Origin: Anaeramoeba flamelloides
Lineage: Eukaryota; Metamonada; Anaeramoebidae
Length of the DNA: 64,000 bases
Direction of reading: 5' to 3'
Assembly: GCA_027625915.1 (NCBI GenBank)
Contig: JANTQA010000048.1
Span: 4,154,001 to 4,218,000 of the forward strand
Shown: positions 12,990 through 22,313 of the stretch, in pieces
Position numbering within the stretch: the first letter of the stretch is position 1
How the letters are laid out: every line of letters begins with the position of its first letter
Translations under genes and position numbers: made by a program
Notes under the pieces: generated by a model
What the model saw: the letters and a program-made list of their open reading frames with translations, nothing else
What the model was told of the DNA's origin: nothing
Database searches by the model: none

Positions 12990-14774
12990 GGGAATGAGCT
13001 TTCTGGGGTTCATTTACAAGTGACAAATGAGTGTCAAAAATGTTTCACAAGATCAACTGCAATTAAAATCATTGATAATTTGAAAATAGAGATCCCATTC
13101 AAAGGTCCAAGTGAATTGATTCTTACAATTTTTTTTTATGACCCAAAAACCAATCCCATTAAATATTTAATCAATTTGCCAAAAATGCCAACATCTGATG
13201 TATCCTATTTATTAAAAAAGGTTAGCAAACTAATTAATATTGAATCTCAAGATTTAATTCTAACGGATCTTTATCATTCGAGGATTTATCGAAAATTTGG
13301 GGATGAATTCAAATTGAATGAGCTTGAACCTAACGATAAATTAATTCTTTATGAATTGCCATCATTATATAAAAAGCAGCACAAAAAAATCCAACCCAAA
13401 ATAAAAGATATTCCAAAATGTGATTATTTTGAAATCGAGAATAATACAATTTTAAAATTCAAAACGTTCTATAAAGGTGATATTAAACACGCACTCTTTT
13501 TATTGCCATTTTTCTCAAAATTGCCTTTAGGGGATTCTCCATATCACAAAATTGAGTTTCTTCTTCTGAAAAAAATTTATTATTTTTTCACCAAGGATAT
13601 TTTCAAACAATTAAAAAACATCATCAATCAAGAGATTGAAAAACTTTTATCTCTCGATTTTTTCCAAAAAAAAAAAATTCAACAAATATATTCACAAATG
13701 CAAAATAAATTCCAACTGAATTTTTTATCAAAACAATTTACAAAAATAAATAACAATGGTTTGGTTGATTTTATTACTGAATATAATAATTATTTATTAC
13801 TAAATTTAATAAATATCAATGAAAATATTCTAAAGGAAAAAAAAAAATTAAATGTGAATTTTTTTAAGAATTATTCAAATAAATATTTCCCTTTATTCCA
13901 TATTATAGAATTGCACCCAAACACGACATCAATAAAAAAAATACATTATCCTTTTCAAAATACAAATGATACAGTGGGTGGACACATGTACATAGAAGCG
14001 GGCATGGGCACAGATATAAAAATTAGTAAAAATACAGTTTTATCTTTAGAATGGAACCAAAATTTATTTTTTGAAACAGATCCAATAATCCAATATAAGA
14101 ATTTTGTTTTAATCGATAAAGACCCTATATATAATAATTTTCAATCAAAATTTCAACAATTTTCACCAACAATCAAGCAGGTAAAGAAAATCAATGAAAT
14201 GAATCAATGTAATGAAAAGGTTAAAAATCCTAAAAATAAGACAAGGGGGCAAAGCAACCTAATGCCAATCAAACTTGAAGAATGTATAGATTATTTATCA
14301 ATTTTTAAAAAAACAAAATTAAAGATGTACCATTGCAACAAGTGTAATGGAAAGGAATACCCATTCACCTCAAAACAAATAAATTCCACTTCACCAATAA
14401 TAATATTTCAATTAAAATACCTTTATAAGAATACAAAAAAAAAAAATTTGAGAAAGATAAAATTACCTTTAGAATTAAATTTACATGATGACAAATATTA
14501 TCTTTTTTCTTTTGGGTTTTGTAAAGGAAATTCTCCAGATTACTGCTGGGTTTGTAAAAATTATTTAAATGGTGAATGGTATCAGTTTACACCAAATAAG
14601 GTACAATTAATTAAAAATATTGACCAACGGCTTATCACTCATACAAGTTTTGCATTTTACGAAAAAAAGTTAAATGATGATCCAGATCATCTAAAAAAAT
14701 TAATTAAAAATTTTTCTTATCTGGGTTGTTTTAATAAAGAAAGAAAGATTCTGGGTCGCTCTTGGAAATATTAA
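12990..14774 (+). CDS. USP-family deubiquitinase-like protein (USP4/11/15 type), N-terminus missing, probably inactive
   Basis: The translation aligns with the second half of USP4/USP15-type ubiquitin-specific proteases. In order it has a first zinc-finger pair CQKC (residues 15-18 counted from 12990), the internal ubiquitin-like insert (about 30-120), a long helical linker, LEECIDYLSIF, a second pair CNKC (449-452), IIIFQLKYL in place of the usual VVHLKRF, and LNGEWYQF near the end. Where active enzymes have GHYTAY the sequence reads PDYCWV (516-521), so the catalytic His is Asp; FDDSNV is replaced by FTPNKV. The Cys box should lie upstream, but none is visible back to 5 kb. The frame is open from 12978 and has no in-frame ATG at its start. 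An acceptor at GAG/GGG (12989/12990) would place the USP-like sequence in frame, but it is not the ATAG type used by other introns here. It is either the last exon of a longer gene or a remnant. Active members cleave ubiquitin from proteins; this one could at most bind. Confidence 0.6.
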   Translation, partial: GNELSGVHLQVTNECQKCFTRSTAIKIIDNLKIEIPFKGPSELILTIFFYDPKTNPIKYLINLPKMPTSDVSYLLKKVSKLINIESQDLILTDLYHSRIYRKFGDEFKLNELEPNDKLILYELPSLYKKQHKKIQPKIKDIPKCDYFEIENNTILKFKTFYKGDIKHALFLLPFFSKLPLGDSPYHKIEFLLLKKIYYFFTKDIFKQLKNIINQEIEKLLSLDFFQKKKIQQIYSQMQNKFQLNFLSKQFTKINNNGLVDFITEYNNYLLLNLININENILKEKKKLNVNFFKNYSNKYFPLFHIIELHPNTTSIKKIHYPFQNTNDTVGGHMYIEAGMGTDIKISKNTVLSLEWNQNLFFETDPIIQYKNFVLIDKDPIYNNFQSKFQQFSPTIKQVKKINEMNQCNEKVKNPKNKTRGQSNLMPIKLEECIDYLSIFKKTKLKMYHCNKCNGKEYPFTSKQINSTSPIIIFQLKYLYKNTKKKNLRKIKLPLELNLHDDKYYLFSFGFCKGNSPDYCWVCKNYLNGEWYQFTPNKVQLIKNIDQRLITHTSFAFYEKKLNDDPDHLKKLIKNFSYLGCFNKERKILGRSWKY

Positions 14775-15099
14775 AACATTTGAAATTTTGTTTTTAGTAC
14801 ATATATAATAAATTAATAAAAAAAAATTATTTATTGTAAAATACTATTTTTTATTTTTTATTTTTTATTTTTTTTTATATCCTTCGAATTTTACTTGAAA
14901 ACAATAATATTTAATTTTGTTAATCTTGATTCAATTCAGAATAATTCAGAATAATTTAATATAATAACAATACTATCAATAAATTATGATGATAATTTAA
15001 ATTCATGAATAATCAAGGTATTATTATGAAAAAAGAAACACAGTTTTACCAAGTCGGTACGGGTTATTTTAGAAACAGTGGGTGGACTATATGAAAATG

Positions 15100-16200
15100 G
15101 CAATATTCATCGTAAAAAAAATTTGGGTCATTAAGAAAAATTGGGACAGTTATTCAAAATTTTTTTTCCTTTTTCTAATAGTAAATATTAATAAAATGAT
15201 TTTTGATCAAATTAAAATTTTATGAATACATCTTACGTTCAAGAAAAACCAAAGTCAATATCAATTTTAATTTTCAAAAAAAATATCATTTCGTTTCATT
15301 TTGACCCTTTGGAATTGCTGTGGGTCGGTTAAAGTACAAAAATTGAGTACATTTGTAAACTTTGCTAAAAATTGGATAACGATTTATGGAGAAATATTCA
15401 AATCTATTAATTCAATTAGATATTTATAATCGTTAGATAACATGGATTTATTAATTTTAATCTTAAATATCCTTTTAAACCCAACCAAATCGAATAATCT
15501 TCCAAAAAAAGATTTTTTTTTTTATTAAGAGATTTGTTTTAACTAATTGATAACAATCAAAACTCGAAAATAAAGAAATATTAAGAATTAGAAACTATTT
15601 AATTCTAAAAATCCCCCAAGAAAAACTTCAATTTTAAACAATTATCCATGTTTGAGTCTTCCAAAACAATCACTAACTTGATTTTGGAATCTAATCTAAG
15701 AAAAGAAGAAATATTACTTTTAGTTCCACTTTTAAGGCACAAACTTTAACAAAAATTAAAGCACAATAAAAATCACAAATAAAGGCACAAAATTCAGATT
15801 CTAGGAAAAGAATTTGTGTAAAGAAAAAAAATCCCAAAGTTTGTGCTTTAATTTGGGGTTTTTTTGTGACTTAAATTTCGTTGAAAGTTTGTTCATTAAA
15901 TTTGAAACTGGCTGTAATATTATTATTCAAGTGTCAATTAAAATTTAATTTTTGTTCTTTTAGCCTTCCAAATCAATTCCAAAGGGTCATAATGCAACGA
16001 AATAATATTTTTTTGAAAATTAAAATTAATATTGGATTGGGTTTTTCTTAAATGTATGATTTGACCATAAATTTTTAATTTGATCAAAAATCATTTTGCG
16101 AATATTTACTATTTGAAAAACGAAAAAAAAATTTTGACTGTCCCGATTTTTCATAATTACCCAATTTTTTTTCACATTGGTATTATAAATTCTATGATTT
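15100..16200. mobile_element. Inverted pair of transposase-like remnants around a MITE
   Basis: About 245 bp at 15100-15345 recur in reverse complement at 15958-16200. Both carry GGGACAGT, AAATGATTTTTGATCAAAT and CCCTTTGGAATTG blocks. Translated outward, both arms encode related peptides (IFDQIKxL...TFKKNxxQYQF). The left arm also reads GLYENGNIHRKKNLG, which resembles the helix-turn-helix region of Tc1/mariner transposases. Both arms contain stops. A degenerate CAGTCAG MITE lies between them. I read this as two decayed Tc1-like fragments in inverted orientation; the transposase link is inference. Confidence 0.5.
15717..15914. mobile_element. CAGTCAG MITE, degenerate copy (198 bp)
   Basis: The terminal repeats are diverged (left end CTTTTAGTTCCACTTTTAAG, right end GTTTGAAACTGGCTG) but flanked by TA on both sides. 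Internal blocks TTAAGGCACAAA and TTTCGTTGAAAGTTTG match the fresher copies at 24.8-29.0 kb. It is the most diverged copy in the window, so the oldest. Confidence 0.7.
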
Positions 16201-17291
16201 TGAGAATTAGAAAAACAATCATTTCTTGATCCAAAAATTTTTGAAATTCTCAAAGTGAATAAAGGAAAATTATAATCAAATTTATTTACAATTTTGTCAA
16301 CTAACTTTAAGCTTGTTCTGAAAAAATGTTTAAACCCTTTTACTTAGCTCTATTATATTTTAAAGTGGAGTCAAGTGTAAGTGAACCAAGATGTTTTTGA
16401 GGTTCAAACCTGATCAAGACAATATTGAATTTGTGTTCTAAAAAAAAATGATTTTAACCAAATTATTTGAAGAGAAAACCCATACTTTTATATTTTGACA
16501 AGAATTCTTTAGCCAACGTTCTTTTATATGAATAAAAATGTATTTAGCGACGGAAATAATATCTACTAATCATAAAATCAAGATGTCCCCAAATTTTCTT
16601 TAATTGTGAAACCATTTCTTTTTTAGAATAAATCAATTTGAAATGATATAATCAAAAAAAGTTATTCTTTGTAACCTATCTCTTTCACAACAGGTATGTT
16701 TTTAGAAATATTCTTTCGGTAAAAATAATCGATTTAAGGGGTTTAGTATATTCTACAAATTTTAAGTGCCGCCTTTTATGCAAAACTGAATTGTTCAAAT
16801 CATTTCTTGAATCAAATGCACTAATATTCCAATAAATAGAAGAGCTGCGTATATTCCTAGTATCATATATTGATATACCTATTAAAAAATGGAAATCAAA
16901 AAAATGAAAAAATTAAGCTTGAAAAAAGAAAAAAAAAATCATTAATTTCTTGATCTTATGTGTAAAATTCCATACAATTACTTCTTCTTTACTTGGTTTT
17001 AATTTTCATTCTTCATGGAAAAACTTTTTTTTTTGGAAAATTTTGGGTTACCAAAGAACTTATTACTGTTGTTTAAATAAAGCGCGTAGAAAAGTTTAAT
17101 CAATGTATCAAAATAAAAACTGTGTTTTTTTTTTATTTTTTTTGTTAGAGAAGACCTACACATCAACCGGTCACAGAAACCAACAATAAACACTAATAAA
17201 ATATCGTGTTGGTTTCTTAAAGTATTATGATTTGGAAATATATTCTATAAATAAAGGATCAAATTGGAAAATTTATCTCAAAAATAGAGTA

Positions 17292-17724
17292 ACAGTTGTG
17301 GAAAAAAAGTGAAACTGGAAAAAAAGTGAAACACGGTTTTTAATTGGGAACATTACTGAAAATTCAAAGTAAGATCAATGAAAAAAAGAATAAATAAATA
17401 AATAAAGACAAAATGAAGTATTCGCCACAATAACAGTTTTTTTAATACTATTATTAGGTATGGGTTTTTCTTTGATTGATCAATTATTAAAAATTTGTTC
17501 AAAAAATTGACTATTTTTGAGATCTCAAAAACCACACACACAATTTCGATAAATCAGTAGATTTAAATAGTATTTGTTGGGTTGATTGAAAATTATATAC
17601 TGGATTATTATTTGAAGTTAATTGGTTTCTTCTTTTTATTGATTTTACTTTTCATTTTCAGTAATGTTCCCAATTAAAAACCGTGTTTCACTTTTTTTCC
17701 AGTTTCACTTTTTTTCCACAACAG
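17292..17724. mobile_element. Palindromic Tc1-like non-autonomous element (about 430 bp)
   Basis: Inverted arms of about 75-90 bp are nearly identical: GTTGTGGAAAAAAAGTGAAA at the outside, then an ACACGGTTTTTAATTGGGAA block and ACATTACTGAAAAT. TA lies next to both ends. The end sequence resembles the inverted repeats of the element at 50.17-51.21 kb and fits the general Tc1 pattern (C-GT-G-GG-AAAAAAGT). No transposase is inside. Confidence 0.75.
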
Positions 17725-17785
17725 TAAATTTTTGAGAATATATTTAGAATCAAAAAAACAAAAAATCTCAAAAAAATTGAGATTA

Positions 17786-18607
17786 CTGTCAAATATAAAA
17801 CCCGGAAATTTCTGAAACCCGGTAATTCCATTTTTCTGATCAATTGAAAATATTAGTAAAATGTCAAAAATATACTCCCATTTTAAATACCAATAACCCA
17901 ATTACCCAGCAACTTATAACTGTTCCAATTGGGGTATTGGTTAAATATTCTGAATCCATCATTTTTAACTCTTTGGTGAATTCAGAAATCAAAAAAATCC
18001 AAAATTTGTAAAATTAATTGAGAACATGACTGAAAATGAAAATCCACTTTTGGTTTTAAATTTTGAAATAAATAACATTTTAAGACATTTAAAATATTTG
18101 AGAGAATTTGAATTTGAGAGAGGTGTTTGATTATTGTAAATTTTCATGAAATTATGAAATCCATTTTGTAAAAAATTAAATTCCTCTAATGTTTCCCAAT
18201 AGAAATTTAAAATTTTGAAAAAATTATTAAAAGAAAGATATAAAGTAAATAAAACTCTTATTTTATAAATGCAATAACAAAATAATTCTTATAAAGATGA
18301 TTCCTAATAAATTTAGAATTTATCTAAAAGGAAAATCGCAATAAATTTGATTTTCAATTTTCAGTCATGTTCTCAATTAATTTTACAAATTTTGGATTTC
18401 GTGATTTCTGAATTCACCAAAGAGTTAAAATTAATGGATTCAGAATATTTAACCAATAAACCAATTGGAACAGTTATAAGTCACTATATAATTTGGTTAT
18501 TTGTCTGTAAAATGGGAGTATATTTTTGACATTTTACTAATATTTTCAATTGATCAGAAAAATGGAATTACCGGGTTTCAGAAATTTCCGGGTTTTAGAT
18601 TTGACAG
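17786..18607. mobile_element. Palindromic DNA element of about 822 bp with long inverted arms
   Basis: Arms of about 260 bp (17786-18050 and 18345-18607) are reverse complements at high identity. They begin CTGTCAAAT and contain AACCCGGAAATTTCTGAAA and CCCATTTTA; both ends abut TTA. The centre (about 18055-18340) is single-copy A+T-rich DNA without a gene. A diverged relative of the inner part of the arm lies at 42830-42990 inside a VPS8 intron. Confidence 0.8.
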
Positions 18608-21600
18608 TTATTACAAAAAAAATTCAACAAATTGCGTTCAAAATTTAAATTTTACCTAAAATATAAAGGAGTTAACTTAAAAAATTGATTTGAACTTAGG
18701 TATTAAATAGTGAATTGGTTGTTACCTTGGAACATTAAGAAAAAAAAAAAGCTTATATTTTGAGAAGTTGTGCACTAGTATGAAAAAATAAAATAGAAAA
18801 AAAAAAGTTGGACAAAACTACAACTTCAATTATCATTTCACCCTTTTAATTGGGTTTATTCAAAATGTAATCAACACCATGGTTCTTAAAAATCTTGAGG
18901 CTGTTGTATTTATTGTTGTTAATAGTACTACGATTTTTAAAAGTCTCTAGTCTGGAAAAATGGTCTATTTTGGGGTAAAAAATATCAAATAAACGTGACA
19001 ATAAAATTTCTTTAAACTCAACTTTAGGATATTTTTTTGAAGAGATGATAACTAATAGTTTGGAAAACACTCTACTCATTTAAAAAACTCAAATACAGAA
19101 AAAAAATAACTGATAATAAATATTGTGACTGTTTGTCAAGTGCCTAGATTTTCCAGAATTCAAAGGAATAGAGAAAAATCGAAATTTTTGCCCAATTTTT
19201 TTAAATTCTGGAAAACCTAGCGAAAGTGTCCTAGGTTTTTTTTACTTTTTGGAATAAACCGAAAATTTCTCAAATTTTCTGTTCATTTCAAAAATTAAAA
19301 AAAACCTAACGGAAAATCAAAGAAAAAATATTTTTTCCAATTTAAAAGAACAAATAATTCTTTAATAGTCAAAATGATTGGTTTCCTATTTGAAATATAT
19401 TAATTAGATTTAAAATACTTTTAAAATATAATAAAATGACCTCTTATCTGGAAGCAAAAAATTTTTCAAATTTTTTACTCTTAAATTAAAAAAAACTATT
19501 AATAGACCCTGGGAAATTTGGATTTTCGAACTTAAATTGTAAAATATCCATAAAAATATTTTTTTTTGATCAAAGATCCTTTATTAACCAATAGTATTTA
19601 TTCTAATTGAAGTTAGTAAAAAGGGTAAAATTAGCAAATATTTAATTTTATTTTGAAAAAATTTTTTCATGATCGTATGGTAGTAAATTGGATGTTTCCT
19701 TGGAACAACAAGAAAAAAAAGTATTACTTATCTTTTGAAACACAGATTGGTGTCGTTCTACATGAATTATTTTGAATACTGTGTTTCTAAAGATTTTTCC
19801 AAAATGAATTTAAAAATCCTAACTCCATTTAGTTTATGTAATTCTAGTTTTGGTTCGGATAATACGATATTTTTTAAATTCCTCTTCAGAATTGAAGAGT
19901 TATTGGACATGTTTGTTTGATTTGATAATTATTGATTTTTGATTAAATTGGAGAACGCAAAATAATTCAAAATAAATATTTTCATTTCACTATTACTCTT
20001 TTTCTTTGGATTGAACTTTTTTTAGTTTTTTTTTTTTTGATTCCGATAATTCAGTGGCCTTTTATTTAAACTTTTTAAAACTGGATTCTTCTTTTTGGCT
20101 TGGTTAGATAAAAATATTTGAAAAAAGGATATTGAAAGTAAATATGTAAAAAATGTTTTCTTAAATTAAAATAAAAAGTAATGGTGGAGAAATCAAAGGC
20201 TGTAAATTGTTTGGTTTCATTCAAATTAAGTTTATAAAGAAAACAAATCTTTAAAAATAGACTTTGGTTGATTTTTTTTTTTTTCATTTCTAAATTTCAA
20301 TAATTTTTTCTGAAAATGCTGATCTTATTTGTTTGGTCTTTAAAAAAGATAAAAGATTTGTTTTCCAATAGACACCTTTTCGGGTCTATTTTTTTTTGGT
20401 TTATTCTTTAATTAATTTCAAGAATTTCACAAGCACATTTCTAGATCCAATACATAATTTAATAAAAACCAAAAATTTAATTAAAAAAAATGTTCACTAA
20501 AAAATCGAAAAATGGAAAATTCAACTCTGAATTATTTTTGGTTACTTTTCACAAATAGAGTATCGAATGATGTTTTGGTTTCAAAGTTTCAATATCTGGT
20601 TACACTCAAGAAATACTTTTGGGCAATGTTTAAACAATTAAATTTTTTCAAAAGAATAAAATGTACCGACTTCCTTAAAAAAAGAAAAAAAAAATAGAAA
20701 TTCCATTTTAAATTATTCAATCCCATAATAAAAAAAAGTATTTATTTTTTTGAAACAAAGGTGTTTGAATTTTATATGTGATTAATTTTGACTTATTATC
20801 TTTTTTTTTTTTTTTGGAACTTTTTGTTGACTCTAGATTTTTACAGCCAAGAACTTGTTAATATTAACTACAAGATCACATATAAGGCATACACAAAACC
20901 AATAACACACACAAAAAAATAAATAACAAACCTAAAAAGATTAGTCTTAAAAACAACAGAATTGTTTGTTTTTAACTCAAACAACAATCTAAAAAAAAAT
21001 ATTCCAAACCTGATCATGGAAGAATTGTGCCTTAAAAATTTTTTTGTTGATTTTATTTTATGGAACTAGTCTCTATTATTATTATTTTTTGACCAATTTC
21101 TAAACAATGATCCCTTTTCTAAAAATATATTTAATATCAAAAATAAACTGGAGTTTTCAAATTGAAATAATTGACAAAAAATATCTCAATCTCTATGAAA
21201 TTTAGGTAAAAAAATTAAATAAAGATTAGTCTCTTAAGTAATTAAAATGCACAGTAAAAAGTTCTTAGAAGTAAAAATCTCGAGAAGACAAAATATTCCA
21301 AAAAGAAAGACTTTGATATTAAAACAATTGAAGTCAAAACTCTCTATTCTTTCAATTTAAATTGGAAATGAAGTTACCATCATTAATACTTTTTTCAAAA
21401 ATATCAATTTTCTATTTTGACTTTTTGAAATCAATGGTACCGTTGGTTGCTTAATGATTTATTTTTTCAGACACTCAAAAAAGTTTTAAAATTTAATTCT
21501 GTTTACAAACGTATTTTTTCAACCCCTAAATTTGTTTTTTTTTTCATCATTATCCAAAATTAACCGGAACCGACTTTAAGAAAAAAATATTCATTACCAT

Positions 21601-22313
21601 AAAGATTGTAAAAAGCTTTCAAACAGGCTCATGTAAAAAAACAACTCAACTCCAATTTCTGAAAACATTGTGATCAGCCAATTGTCTTTGTTTTTCAAAA
21701 CTAATTCCAACCAAAAACAATATTTCTTCATACTAACGATTAACAGTATGATTAGTTGATTTATATCTTTTCGAATTATTTTTAAAAAAGAAGAAAAAAA
21801 TTTAAGAGAAAAAACAACAAGAAGTGAAAAAAACCTGGAAATTTGAAGAAAGTGTTTGACTGGTAGTTTACTTCAAGTTCTTTATGAAAAAATTCTCAAA
21901 TTTCTTGTAAAAATATTTCCGATTTACAACTTTTGTGAAACTTCAAAGATAATTTCTTTTGATTCCATTTGTAACAATTGAATTCTAAATTCATAAAAGT
22001 CCAATTATCCTTTGAAATTTTTTTTTCGAAATTTATCTGTTCGAAAAGTAATTTTTGAAAAACATCCAAACTAACTTTAACTCAAAAAGTTGTTAATTGA
22101 ATTAACAAACATAAGACAACCAATACTTTGAGGCAGTTTTGTGTCAAAAATGCAACCAAATAAATAAACGGAAATTAATTTATAAAAAGGATATACTCAT
22201 TTTTTTTCGCTCGACTTGTTCTCTATTTATTTTTCAAATTGTCAACCATCCACAAACACACAACAAAGATCAAGCCTATAAATCCAAAACATTAGACGAA
22301 TACTTTTTTCAAT

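Larger units (their letters stand above)
14775..22313. other. Gene-free 7.5-kb stretch rich in inverted-repeat elements
   Basis: No conserved protein-coding gene is recognisable. Short frames at 18846-19079 (-), 19735-19920 (+) and 20512-20697 (+) have no domain and are probably chance. The left part holds several palindromic transposon-like elements annotated separately. The right part (19.9-22.3 kb) shows no feature I can support. Confidence 0.55.

Noticed and set aside
18709-19740. Direct repeat (about 35 bp, TTGGAACA-AAGAAAAAAAA) at 18.73 and 19.69 kb as ends of an LTR element
   Set aside because: The repeats are short and diverged, with no primer-binding site or coding core between them.
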